Source of the DNA: JADJLQ01 sp044227925
GTDB lineage: Bacteria > Bacteroidota > Bacteroidia > Chitinophagales > Saprospiraceae
Direction: 5' to 3'
Length of the DNA stretch: 64,000 bases
Assembly: GCA_044227925.1 (NCBI GenBank)
Contig: JBGAVW010000014.1
Coordinates: 22,299-86,298 of the forward strand
Part shown: in pieces, positions 42,994 to 53,200 of the stretch
Layout of the letters: every line of letters begins with the position of its first letter
How positions within the stretch are numbered: position 1 is the stretch's first letter
Notes under the pieces: model-generated
Told to the model about the DNA's origin: nothing
Database searches by the model: none
What the model saw: only the letters and a program-made list of their open reading frames with translations
Made by a program: the position numbers and the translations under genes

Positions 42994-44295
42994 TCACTTT
43001 ATACCGTATTTCATTTTATACTTTTCAAATAACTGGTTATGTTTATTATCAAGACTAATCTGACGACCTTGTATAAATGCATGGCTTACTTTGGATGTTT
43101 TCATATCCAAAATATCTCCTTCACTCACTACCAGGTTGGCGTCTTTGCCTGCTTCTATACTCCCGGTCATTGAATCTATCCCAAGTATTTTGGCTGCATC
43201 CAGGGTAATCGCCTTCAATGCATTCTCTTTTGATAGCCCATAAGCCGCCATGGTACCTGCTTGAAAAGGAATACATCGCTGCTGCCAATGATCATTTTCA
43301 ATTGCAAAGGAAAATAATACTCCAGCATTGGCCAATTGGGCGCCGGTTTTATAAGGCTGATCTACTGCATCATCAGCTACCGCCGGCAAGCTATGTGGTT
43401 CACTCAGAATGACAGGCACATTCTGCTCTTTTAATAAATCAGCTATCAACCAGCTATCGGCTGCACCCACAATCACAATATCAAGATCAAATTCCTTCTT
43501 GATGTCAATAGCCATGATGATTTCTTTTACCAGGTCAGCATGAATGAATAATTTTTGAGATTTGTTAAACAACCCTTTCACTGCATCGTATTTTAGGTTC
43601 AATGTAGGATTAGATTGCATCGCATAGTTTTTAGCTTCTCTTAGAAAAACCCTTATTTCTTCTAATTTTGCCAGTGAGGTTTTGATTACATCATTTGCAT
43701 TATTTGGATTGGGATTGAAAAAAGCCGCAAAGCCCCTGGGTCTGTTGATTAATGCCGGCATATTAAGATGTATACCATTATTCACTTTATATCCTGCATC
43801 TCTCCAATCCCATGCATCAAGTTGTACTATACTGCTGGTCCCGCTGATGGTTCCCCCTCTGGGTACTACATGTGCCAATAACACTCCATTGCTTCGTACT
43901 GTGGGTATTACATTGCTTTGAGCATCATAGGCCGAGATGGATTTTACACTTGGATTCATGTCTCCAATTTCTGTATGATCACTTTCCGCTCTTATAGATG
44001 AAATACCAGCCAAACCCAGATTGGTATTCATAGCTATCATACCCGGATAAATATGTTTTCCACTTACTGCAATAGTCTTAGCGCCAGCTGGTATGGGAAT
44101 GTTTGTGCCCACAGACCTGATCTTGGAATCGGTGATGATTACCGTTCCATTTTCAATTACAGTTCCGTTTCCAACATGTATGGTTGCGCCGGTAATGGCA
44201 ATGGAGCCTTTATTTTCTTTTGCTGGATAAATATTTTCCTGATTGTATCCAAATTGGAAAATAAATATGTTTAGTAAGATATACATATACTTCAT
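42994..44295 (-). CDS. Secreted amidohydrolase-like protein lacking the metal-binding HxH
   Basis: A 433-residue exported protein (signal peptide MKYMYILLNIFIFQFGYNQE). It has the amidohydrolase small beta domain (AITGATIHVGNGTVIENGTV) and the C-terminal LGIDSMTGSIEAGKDANLVV, so the fold is the imidazolonepropionase-like amidohydrolase. At the place where active members have PGxIDxHxH, it reads PGMIAMNTNLG, with Asn in place of both histidines. Other metal residues are also not obvious. It is probably inactive on its own, or a partner of its longer neighbour, which it follows by 23 bp on the same strand. Confidence 0.88.
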   Translation of the reverse strand: MKYMYILLNIFIFQFGYNQENIYPAKENKGSIAITGATIHVGNGTVIENGTVIITDSKIRSVGTNIPIPAGAKTIAVSGKHIYPGMIAMNTNLGLAGISSIRAESDHTEIGDMNPSVKSISAYDAQSNVIPTVRSNGVLLAHVVPRGGTISGTSSIVQLDAWDWRDAGYKVNNGIHLNMPALINRPRGFAAFFNPNPNNANDVIKTSLAKLEEIRVFLREAKNYAMQSNPTLNLKYDAVKGLFNKSQKLFIHADLVKEIIMAIDIKKEFDLDIVIVGAADSWLIADLLKEQNVPVILSEPHSLPAVADDAVDQPYKTGAQLANAGVLFSFAIENDHWQQRCIPFQAGTMAAYGLSKENALKAITLDAAKILGIDSMTGSIEAGKDANLVVSEGDILDMKTSKVSHAFIQGRQISLDNKHNQLFEKYKMKYGIK

Positions 44296-44318
44296 GATTT
44301 GTGGTAGTTTAACTTTTA

Positions 44319-47300
44319 TTACTCTTTTTCATTTAAATTCATTCGTTGCTCCAGTCTTTGCCAGAGATTTGAAGCATGAGGATGATCTTGTTCACAATGT
44401 TCTTCTTCATTAAAAGAAGGGGTGGAAGCATCTGTTTTAGCACCGCTTCTTTTTGCTCCAATACTTTTATTTACTAACCTGTTTTTTTCCTGCGCAATCC
44501 ATTTTTGTTGTGCACTGTCTTTTTCACGATCAAAATAAATTATTCCATCTACTATCGTTTTTTCAGCTTTAGTATAGATACTCAGAGGATGGTCCGACCA
44601 AATCACGATATCCGCATCTTTTCCCTGTTTTATACTTCCGGTCCTATCGCCAACGTGCAACATTGTAGCAGGATTAATGGTTACGGATTTTAAAGCTTCT
44701 TCTTCACCCATACCTGCATATTTAATACTCTTAGCAGCTTCCTGGTTGAGCCGTCTTGCCATTTCAGCATCATCACTGTTTATGGCAGATAATACTCCTA
44801 CTTTATGCATGATGTAATCGTTTTGCGGAATCGCATCCTGTACTTCTGCTTTGTATGCCCACCAATCGGAAAATCCTGCGGCAGCTGATCCTTGTTTTTT
44901 CATTTGATCAGCAACTTTGTAGCCTTCAAGGATATGAGTAAACGTGTTGACTTTAAAATTATACTTTTGAGCAATATTGAGTAAAGCTAGAATTTCACTG
45001 GCGACATAAGAATGACAGGTAATATGTCTTTTATTATTCAATATTTCAGCTATTGCCTCCAACTCCAAATCTATTCTTTTATTCGGATCTGTATTTGCGA
45101 TGTACGCTTTAGCCCGTGCAAAAGCATCTTCCAGCACTTGTTCAACCCCCATTCGGGTATCCGGAAACCTGTTATTTTGGGTGCTGCTTGCTCTTTTTAC
45201 ATTTTCACCCAAAGCAAATTTTATAAATCCGGGCCAGCCTTCGAATTTCAACTCTTCCGCATTTTTACCCCATCTCAATTTGATGAGTTGGGTCTGACCA
45301 CCAATCGTATTACAACTTCCATGCAGCAAATGAGAAGTAGTAACACCGCCACTTAATTGCCGGTATATATTAATATCATCGGGATTCAATATATCAGCCA
45401 TTCTAACTTCAGCGGTTACGGACTGGGTACATTCATTTATTCCCCCCGTGCCTGCTATATGACTGTGTTCATCAATTATGCCAGGTGTTACGTGTTTCCC
45501 CTGAGCATTTATTTGCAAGACATTTGGAGCAGAAATGTTTTTACCTACCTTAGTGATTTTACCATTCTGAATTAAAATGTCTCCATTTTGGATAATCCCC
45601 TCTTTTTCACTGGTCCAAATGGTGCCGTTTTTGATCAATATATCTTGTGGGGTGGGTTGATTTTGAAAGCCATATCCTTGAAATGGGTATAATACATTTC
45701 CTATTTCATTGGATTTAGCCGGATTTGCTTTTCTATCGGTGTTTAAGATATCATTGGATTTTAATTTTGTTATAGACCATCGGGCCCAGTCCCCATTGGC
45801 AAGAGTGCCGGTTCCGGCCCATCCTTCCCCAACTTCCACTCCACTCAATCTATTTTGTTTACTACTGTCTTTAATAAAAGAAAAATTAAATGATATCAAT
45901 TTATCGGTATACTTCATGGATGTTTTTATGGTATCAGCCATAGCCATAATCTTCACAGCAGTACCCGGTGCTTCACCCGAAATAGTCAATGGATAGGACA
46001 TATTATTGACGGTCAGTGTATAGTCACCATTGTAATTCTTTAGTGCTTCTGCTTTTAACACATATTGTTCACCTTGTATCCAGTTTTCGAGTATGATGGT
46101 TTTTTCTTTAAATAATGGACCATTGGTTATTATTAAATTGGCATATTTTCCATTTTCAATAGACCCGAATCTGTCCTGGATGCCCAATAATTGAGCCGGT
46201 ATGGTAGTAAGGGCTTTGAGTGCATAGGTTTCCGATAATCCATTTTGAATTGCTTTTGATAGATTTGAAACAAATGTGGAAGCATCTCTGAGTCCGTACT
46301 GAGTAAGAGCAAACTGAATTCCTGCCTTCTCCAAAGCACCCGCATTCGTTGGAGCCATCTCCCAATGTTTTAAATCAGCAAGAGCTACAAACCTGGCATC
46401 GTTGGGATCTTCCACATCCTGGGCATTTGGAAAATTCAATGGTACTATAAATTTGGCTCCGGTATTTTTTATTTCATTTACTCTTTGGTATTCGTTTGTA
46501 CCAGCCAGAATGATAAAATTCTTACCAAATTCTTTTCCCAGTTTATAAGCTCTGAGGTCTTGCCACTTATCACCTCCTTCGATAATCAATGGGTAGTTTT
46601 GAATTTCATTGAATGCTGCGAGAGATAGATTAGTGCCTTCCGATTCAGGTTTGTTTTTATACCAATTTCCGTCCAAAAATGTCTGTCTTATCAGCGATAT
46701 AACCCCCATCAATGATCCCGGGTAATCCTGGGTTGAACTTCCTTTATTGAAAGAAAAATGAGCAGAAGATTTATCTTTCAGTAAAGCGAGATTGTTTGAT
46801 TTGTGGGCTAGTGAAACGACAGAGCCCGTACCCCTCACTATCCCATCCATTACATGGACATTCATCAGGCCAAAGCCATTGGATCTGTAATCTTTAGCTT
46901 TGTTTTCGTTTACCTGAAAAACCTGAAAAGCATTTTGTTCCGCTTTGATAGCTGCATTCCAACCAGCTGCATTTTTTGCATTTGATGTCATTTGACTTGG
47001 TCCCCCAAATCCACGACTTTGATTGGCCGGTAGTGCAGGCATTCCATAATCAGAATAAATATCAATAAATGATGGATAAATCATTTTTCCTTTGCAATCT
47101 TTAACCAATGCATCTCCGGGAATGCTAACGTTTTGACCCACAGCATTGATTTTTCCATCCACTATTAGAATGGTGCCACCGGATACAGGTGATGAAACAG
47201 CATCCTTATATATTGTTGCATTTATAAGGGCGTATTTGCCAGATTTTTTAAATTGAATATCATTAATAGGGAAGGTTTCCTGTGCGTATCCTGTGATACA

Positions 47301-47339
47301 AATCAATATCAACAACAATAGTGGTACTAGTCTCTTCAT
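44319..47339 (-). CDS. Two-module secreted amidohydrolase
   Basis: A 1006-residue exported protein (signal peptide MKRLVPLLLLILICITGYAQ). The first amidohydrolase module (~30-430) lacks the metal motif (MIYPSFIDIYSDYGMP). The second (~590-1000) is complete: TPGIIDEHSHIAGTGG with HxH, ECTQSVTAEVRMADI, GGVTTSHLLHG, HITCHSYVASE, FTHILEGYK and SDDAEMARRLNQEA with the final Asp. The C-terminal RTGSIKQGKDADIVIWS is standard. The ATG at 47337-47339 replaces a longer non-ATG frame. Substrate unknown, possibly a peptide or cyclic amide. Confidence 0.9.
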   Translation of the reverse strand: MKRLVPLLLLILICITGYAQETFPINDIQFKKSGKYALINATIYKDAVSSPVSGGTILIVDGKINAVGQNVSIPGDALVKDCKGKMIYPSFIDIYSDYGMPALPANQSRGFGGPSQMTSNAKNAAGWNAAIKAEQNAFQVFQVNENKAKDYRSNGFGLMNVHVMDGIVRGTGSVVSLAHKSNNLALLKDKSSAHFSFNKGSSTQDYPGSLMGVISLIRQTFLDGNWYKNKPESEGTNLSLAAFNEIQNYPLIIEGGDKWQDLRAYKLGKEFGKNFIILAGTNEYQRVNEIKNTGAKFIVPLNFPNAQDVEDPNDARFVALADLKHWEMAPTNAGALEKAGIQFALTQYGLRDASTFVSNLSKAIQNGLSETYALKALTTIPAQLLGIQDRFGSIENGKYANLIITNGPLFKEKTIILENWIQGEQYVLKAEALKNYNGDYTLTVNNMSYPLTISGEAPGTAVKIMAMADTIKTSMKYTDKLISFNFSFIKDSSKQNRLSGVEVGEGWAGTGTLANGDWARWSITKLKSNDILNTDRKANPAKSNEIGNVLYPFQGYGFQNQPTPQDILIKNGTIWTSEKEGIIQNGDILIQNGKITKVGKNISAPNVLQINAQGKHVTPGIIDEHSHIAGTGGINECTQSVTAEVRMADILNPDDINIYRQLSGGVTTSHLLHGSCNTIGGQTQLIKLRWGKNAEELKFEGWPGFIKFALGENVKRASSTQNNRFPDTRMGVEQVLEDAFARAKAYIANTDPNKRIDLELEAIAEILNNKRHITCHSYVASEILALLNIAQKYNFKVNTFTHILEGYKVADQMKKQGSAAAGFSDWWAYKAEVQDAIPQNDYIMHKVGVLSAINSDDAEMARRLNQEAAKSIKYAGMGEEEALKSVTINPATMLHVGDRTGSIKQGKDADIVIWSDHPLSIYTKAEKTIVDGIIYFDREKDSAQQKWIAQEKNRLVNKSIGAKRSGAKTDASTPSFNEEEHCEQDHPHASNLWQRLEQRMNLNEKE

Positions 47340-47425
47340 AAAATAATTATAGTTTAACTGAAAGCTAAATATAACTAATTTACGCAAGCCGCTACAGATA
47401 GGCAAAAAAATTATTGCTTACAACC

Positions 47426-47800
47426 TCAACTGATAACCCGGGGTATAAACTTCATACTTAAAGAATTAACACAATGCCTGGTGTTTTTAGCAGTCAGCCT
47501 TTCACCATGAAATACGTGCCCAAGGTGGCCTCCACAGGAATTACACAGAATTTCAATCCTTCGGCCGTCTGCATCTTTTTCTTTTCTAATTGCTCCTGGA
47601 ATTTCATCATCAAAACTAGGCCAGCCACAACCACTGTGAAATTTATCCTTTGACTCATACAAAGGTGCATTACACCGTCTGCAAATATACTTACCCTCTG
47701 CAAAGTGATTGTCGTATTCGCCGGTAAATGGCCTTTCTGTCCCTTTGTGAACTATTACATATTCTTCCTCTTTTGAAAGTGTATTAAAGCCATCATTCAT
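47426..47800 (-). CDS. msrB: Peptide-methionine (R)-S-oxide reductase
   Basis: Repairs the R form of methionine sulfoxide in proteins. The 124 residues have the zinc-binding pairs CRRC and CNSCGG, YESKDKFHSGCGWPSFDD and the active-site region RHCVNSLSMKFIP, where the Cys is catalytic. No signal peptide is obvious. Its start overlaps the msrA stop by 8 bp, so both are translated together. Two methionine repair enzymes acting on the two epimers are thus made as one unit. Confidence 0.97.
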   Translation of the reverse strand: MNDGFNTLSKEEEYVIVHKGTERPFTGEYDNHFAEGKYICRRCNAPLYESKDKFHSGCGWPSFDDEIPGAIRKEKDADGRRIEILCNSCGGHLGHVFHGERLTAKNTRHCVNSLSMKFIPRVIS

Positions 47801-48437
47801 GTTTCTTTAATTTATCTTTAAATAATTTCCTGAATTTCTCCACCTTAGGATTGACTACATATACACAGTAAGGTTGATTGGGATTATCAGCCAGATAATT
47901 TTGATGATAATCTTCTGCTTTATAAAACTGCTTAAAAGGAACCACTTCCGTCGTAATGGTCTTACCGGGCCAGATACTTGGAGCCACCACATTCACTGCA
48001 TACTCAGCTATTTTTTTTTCCTCCTCATTTCGATAGAAAATAACGCTACGGTACTGTGTACCTACATCATTGCCTTGCCTGTTTAGTGTGGTCGGGTCAT
48101 GCGTAGTCATGTGTACCAGCAAAATTTGATCAAGACTGATTTTTTGAGGATCAAATGTAATTTGAATTACTTCGGCATGGCCCGTAGTGCCTGTACATAC
48201 TTCTTTGTAGCTAGGGTTATCTACATGGCCACCGGAGTATCCGGACTCGACTTTAATTACACCTTCCAGCTCAAGGAACATGGCTTCGGTACACCAGAAG
48301 CAACCACCTCCAAAAGTGGCTATAGCGAGGTTTTGTTGAGAATCCATATTTGAAATTTCGTTAATTGATTTTGACTTTATTTCATCAGGACAAGATCGGA
48401 CCGCAAAGACCACTGCCATGATAAGTAATGATTTCAT
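47793..48437 (-). CDS. msrA: Peptide-methionine (S)-S-oxide reductase, probably exported
   Basis: Repairs the S form of methionine sulfoxide. The 214-residue protein has the catalytic motif GGGCFWCTEAMF (~44-55), SGYSGGHVDNPSYKEVCTG and the C-terminal HQNYLADNP. Residues 1-17 (MKSLLIMAVVFAVRSC) look like a signal or lipoprotein peptide, so the enzyme may protect envelope proteins. The presence of a signal on MsrA but not on MsrB is a small inconsistency. First gene of the msrAB pair. Confidence 0.96.
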   Translation of the reverse strand: MKSLLIMAVVFAVRSCPDEIKSKSINEISNMDSQQNLAIATFGGGCFWCTEAMFLELEGVIKVESGYSGGHVDNPSYKEVCTGTTGHAEVIQITFDPQKISLDQILLVHMTTHDPTTLNRQGNDVGTQYRSVIFYRNEEEKKIAEYAVNVVAPSIWPGKTITTEVVPFKQFYKAEDYHQNYLADNPNQPYCVYVVNPKVEKFRKLFKDKLKKHE

Positions 48438-48491
48438 ATTATCAAAAATACGGAATATATATACTGTAAGATGTTACCGAGTTGATAAAAT

Positions 48492-48522
48492 AAAAAAGGC
48501 TGTAATAAATACAACCTTTTTC
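48492..48522 (-). terminator. Rho-independent terminator of tRNA-fMet
   Basis: On the minus strand the stem AAAGGTTGTA pairs with TACAGCCTTT around a short loop, with one G-T wobble, followed by TTTTTTA. It lies directly after the tRNA 3' end. Confidence 0.85.
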
Positions 48523-48526
48523 TTTG

Positions 48527-48599
<73 letters not shown>

Positions 48600-48610
48600 G
48601 TATTGGACTG

Positions 48611-48618
48611 CAAATATA
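48611..48618 (-). promoter_or_regulatory. TAnnTTTG promoter element before tRNA-fMet
   Basis: TATATTTG lies 11 bp upstream of the tRNA 5' end on the minus strand and matches the Bacteroidota -7 consensus. I found no TTTG at the expected upstream distance. Confidence 0.5.
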
Positions 48619-48638
48619 TGGGAATTATCCATACCCCA

Positions 48639-50105
48639 TCATTTTTTCTTCATCAAATAGCGTGTATTCCATGCAAATGAAGTGTCAATATTATAATTTT
48701 TTCTAAACCAATCGTTCAAATCGTCGCTGGTGATATAATAGTAATCGGCCAATTCTGATGTATCTATTGTTTTTACATAAGGCGGAGGCATAATAAGCTT
48801 TTGGTTCATTCCCTTAGTGTAAAATGTAAGGGAGGGCTGAAATATCCAATTGCATTTTAGCCTAATGGGTTTTGAAACATCAGAATCGATTAATCGATTG
48901 ATTACCTTTTTATTATCCCCATCATACCACCATTCGAAAGCGGAATGCAAATTGTAGGTACGGCTTATGTGCACCAGGCCAAAACTTGCAGTCAAAATAT
49001 AGAATACATATAACGGTTTTTTATAATATATCGTGCCTACTTCTGCTATGGAAGAAGACAAAGCCAAAACAAATAAAGGATAGAAAAAAATAGAAGTACG
49101 GGCATTTAAGAATGGGATATTAAATAGATAATGCTGCATTATATTATACAGTAAGGCTCCAAAAAAAATACAGTTTAATAGTAGCGCATCTGAAAAATTA
49201 TCTTTCTTACTACTCCAACCATGCCAAGATTTGATTATTGTAAAAAAAACGGAGAAACAAATCAACGCAATAAAAATCTGGACCGTCCATTGCGAAAAAT
49301 AGCCTTCTCCTTGTATGGATGATTTTAATAAGGGCAAAAATGTTTCATTCCAAAAGCCAGTATTCCCCCAGTAAATGAACTGGTCCGTTTTTACCATTTT
49401 GTACACTGGTACGGCCAACATTACTCCCAGCAATAACAGGATTCCTGCAGTAATTAAAATAAAATTGCTTTTAAAAAAATGCTGTTTAATGGCAAGATAT
49501 ATAACTAAGATTATCAAAGGTGCTAAATAATTTAGCTGAGTGAGATTGGTATAGACTGCTATTGCCGCTAAGAGTAATGAAGTGTATAGGTTCTTTTCCT
49601 TTCTCTGTAATAGAAAATAAATTGAAACCAGCATAAACCCGACCGAAAGGCCATAGCCGCGAGCTAAAGCAAAAAACTCAATAACAAAAGGATTTGCAAT
49701 CATCAATATAAGAAAGCTCAGCCTCAATACAGGAGTTCTGAATAGTAAAAAGCTCAATCTAAATGAACCGAGAAGATAAAGTAACCCTCCAACCAAATTG
49801 GGCAGCCTGCAGGAAATCTCATTCATCCCAAAGAGTCCTGTACTGAATTTTATTAATAAGGTATTTAATAAGTGATTATTTGGAATGGGATCTTTATATG
49901 AAATAATATCCCATACAGATTGGGTAGAAAAATTCAAAATTGTACCCGCTTCATCATGAGTAATTGGGATTTTTATGGCCCTTACCAGTATATATATAAA
50001 GCAGGCAAGAATGACCAAATATTGAACCCATGTATAAAATAAAAAAGGGCTTCCTGGTAGAAGCCCTTTTCTCAAGACGAATTTCCGAATCTTATTCTCT
50101 AACAT
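48639..50105 (-). CDS. Polytopic GT-C-type glycosyltransferase-like protein
   Basis: A membrane protein of ~488 residues with about 10-11 helices. The loop after helix 1 reads ITHDEAGTILNFSTQS, where the H-D-E is the GT39-like catalytic acid region, and NNHLLNTLL follows as in ArnT/PMT-type enzymes. I cannot name the sugar donor. The start is uncertain: ATG at 50103-50105 gives MLENKIRK, GTG at 50111 precedes it, and TTG at 50016-50018 would give a simpler N-terminus. An intrinsic-terminator-like hairpin lies inside codons ~13-22 of the longer version. Confidence 0.7.
   Translation of the reverse strand: MLENKIRKFVLRKGLLPGSPFLFYTWVQYLVILACFIYILVRAIKIPITHDEAGTILNFSTQSVWDIISYKDPIPNNHLLNTLLIKFSTGLFGMNEISCRLPNLVGGLLYLLGSFRLSFLLFRTPVLRLSFLILMIANPFVIEFFALARGYGLSVGFMLVSIYFLLQRKEKNLYTSLLLAAIAVYTNLTQLNYLAPLIILVIYLAIKQHFFKSNFILITAGILLLLGVMLAVPVYKMVKTDQFIYWGNTGFWNETFLPLLKSSIQGEGYFSQWTVQIFIALICFSVFFTIIKSWHGWSSKKDNFSDALLLNCIFFGALLYNIMQHYLFNIPFLNARTSIFFYPLFVLALSSSIAEVGTIYYKKPLYVFYILTASFGLVHISRTYNLHSAFEWWYDGDNKKVINRLIDSDVSKPIRLKCNWIFQPSLTFYTKGMNQKLIMPPPYVKTIDTSELADYYYITSDDLNDWFRKNYNIDTSFAWNTRYLMKKK
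50041..50070 (-). terminator. Strong hairpin with T-tract inside the start of the GT-C gene
   Basis: On the minus strand AAAAGGGCTTC (11 bases) pairs perfectly with GAAGCCCTTTT around a 6-base loop, followed by TTATTTTA. The sequence matches a Rho-independent terminator but falls within the annotated coding start. It could end the upstream T9SS-protein transcript, or attenuate the downstream gene. Confidence 0.7.
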
Positions 50106-50210
50106 TCTCACCTACTCATTCATTGAAATGCAATTTATTTGCTATTTCTTTTTGTTTTTCGGTTAAAAAATTTTGAGTCGATTTCTTTTACTAGTAGTTT
50201 GTCTTTTTTC

Positions 50211-50252
50211 TGAAACCTTCCCCCCTCGTTCAGAGGGGGGATTAAAGTTTCA
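50211..50252. terminator. Large inverted repeat after the T9SS protein gene
   Basis: CCCCCCTC (50220-50227) pairs with GAGGGGGG (50233-50240) around a 5-base loop, and the outer arms TGAAAC (50211-50216) pair with GTTTCA (50247-50252). There is no long T tract. It is 23 bp beyond the stop of the giant gene and is probably the end structure of that transcript. Confidence 0.55.
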
Positions 50253-50275
50253 GTCTATTCTTTTATACAAGTTGA

Positions 50276-53200
50276 TTACTCAACTACGATCATTTTCTTA
50301 GTAGCAGAGAAGTCTTTAGTTTCAATAGTGTAATACAATACACCAGCTCCACTGATATCGCTTCTGTTTACTTTGAATTGATTGTATCCTTTTACTCCAT
50401 CCTGGTTGTACATTCTTACCAATTTACCAGTTACATCTGTGATTCTCATCGTTACTGCACCTGATTTTGCAAGTTCATAACCGATCACTGTTGTAGCTTT
50501 GAATGGGTTTGGTGTATTTTGATACAATGCATAGCCTGCAGCTGATTTTTTGTTACCTACTTCTAAGGCTACATTAAGCGCTTCGCTGTTGTTATACGCT
50601 TCTGCTCTTGTATACTTAGAGTTGATTACTAATGCCTCACTCAATGTAGTGGCTTTAGTGGCTTTTACTTTGATAGAGAACAATACATCGTTTGCGCCTG
50701 CTGTGATGCCTTTGCTTTCATTCCATGAAGTAGTTACATAGCCCTGACCTAATTTAGTAAGGCCGAAATTGCTTTCAGATACTTTCAATATACCACTTTG
50801 TACTGATTTCAGGTCCAGGCCTTTCATTGCTAATGAGAACTGGTAGCCTTCGATTCCTTTGAAGTTTTCTGATGTGAATTCGATTACTGCCTCTTCTCCT
50901 GCTTTCAATTCTCTTTCCATTGTAGTGAATTTCAAAGTCTGACCACCTGATCTCGCTTCTGCTCCTAAAAGGCTATGTGCTACTGCTGTTGCATTCACAT
51001 CTCCTACTTTCACTCCCACGAAATCTCTGTTCAATTCGTCTTTTGACAAACTATTGATATCCAGTTTCTCCGGGAAACCCCATGGAGTAGTGATATTATT
51101 GAAAATATATGATTTTGGCACAAACCTCCATGATGTATTGTTTGGAAGTTTGTCGTAAATAGTCAATATCAATTTTCTCAGTTCCACTAAGTCTACTGCG
51201 GATACATCATTGCTTCTGTCCACATCCGCTGCTATCACTTTGTAGGCGCTGTTCAATGGTTCTATACCCTGGATGTGTTTTTGCAATAAAACCAAATCTA
51301 TTGTACTGATGCCATTGGATGGGTCGTCATCTCTTTTTGGAATAATACTATAATCCTTCTTCATATCCAGATTGGTAAAGGCATAGGATCCTTTAGCATC
51401 CGTTTGATAAGCAGGTAAAACCGCATTGTTCGATTTAACTTCAAACAATACATTTTCTACCGGATCCGTGGTTTCCGTAACTACTTTTCCTGCAATAGTA
51501 CCTGCTACTGCAGCTTTATCCGTACATGCATTGCCACTTCCATCCTGAATCAATATATACGTGCGGCAATAATCTTTATTTTTTGTACCATCTTCTACCC
51601 AGATATCGACAGTAATTTGTTGTTCTATTCCGTTTACTATATCTGCGCAAGAGAAGGTATCAGAAGCTTGCCCATTGCTGCCAAATGTAAATGTCAGATC
51701 TGCTTTTTTGGTACAATTATCATATGATCCTGCATCTAAGTCTTTTGCCCAAACCACCACAGATTGAGTCGTAGGCATAACTACAGTAGCTATTCCATTA
51801 AAGCAATATGGGGTTGGTTTTTTACAATCTTTTACTGTAATCAAACAGGAAGCTGTATCCTCCTGTCCACAATTGTCTTCAGATATTACATAGAGTTTAT
51901 GCACTCCGACTATCAAACCGCCAGGTACTTCTGTTGATTTGAAGTTGGTACGCTTGGCTGCACTCTTCACATTTACAGATCCATCATTATTTACATCCAA
52001 TTCCCACCTGAATTCAATCAGATTTGCAGGAGTACAATTGTCAGTAGCTGCAAATGGTTCGCTGTTATAGCTTGGCACTGTACACATTGGATCAGTCTCC
52101 GCACCGGCTCCGCCGTATCCAGTGTTGATACACACTGTAGTGTCTTTACATTTTACTGTGGTTGGAGCTGCTGTATCCACTATTTTAATGATTTGGGTAT
52201 AAGTCATATAACCATCGCCATTGTCTTTCAATTTAGTGAAAACACATGGTCTGTCTGCACTGGCCACACTTCTGTCATCCCAGATCACATCAGGATATTT
52301 GTATTGTGCATTGGGATCATACTTACACCAGTCAATCAATTTCCAGGTACGTACGATTTTATAACATGCATCAGGTATGATATCAAAACGAACATCATCA
52401 TAGGTTACCCCTACTAATTCACATTCATCATCCCATATCATTGGTCTGCCGGTCGCATCCGGGCTGGTACCTCCGTTTGCATCACAATTTAAAACAAGGT
52501 CTTGTGGGAACATAACCTCAAAATCCGACCTGTGATAAGTATATATTTTCTGAGAACAGGTGATTGTACCGGTACATTTATCTTTAAATGTCCAGGTTCT
52601 TTGCAACCATCCATTTCCGCACTGATCCACATATTGATTATCCGCAACAGTGTAATTGGTGTCTATCCAGCAATTATCCCAAACAATGAATTTCTCCTTG
52701 CCTGCCTGGGCTGCTTTTGCTATAGGACCGGTACTTCCCAAATTGTGAAGTTCAGGACTCCAGAATGCCGATTTGGCATCTATCTTTCCAGCTGCGTCCC
52801 ATTTATCCACGCACAACCAGGAGTGGCAATAAACAGGCACCCAAGTGGAGAACCCCTTGTACACCTGAGCAAGATCTTCATCTATCTGAACATCATTTGA
52901 TACATTCCAACCTTCCATTTTTTTCTTGATTAAGGAATAATCATTAAGGTCGCACGGGTTTTGTGGAGCACCATGTTCTTCTTCATGTCCTGAAACAGAA
53001 GCACATCCATAGTATCCAAATTCCCTGCCGGTAGGGTCCAATATATCATCAGCACTGTTGTTTTCTTTAACGCACTCAATTTGATTATAAGGAGCATTAG
53101 TGCCATCTACACAAGTGAAATCTGTAAAATTATCTCCACTATTATTGGTATAGCTAAAATCAAGGCACGTTTTCCATGCATATTCATATTTTTTATCCCT

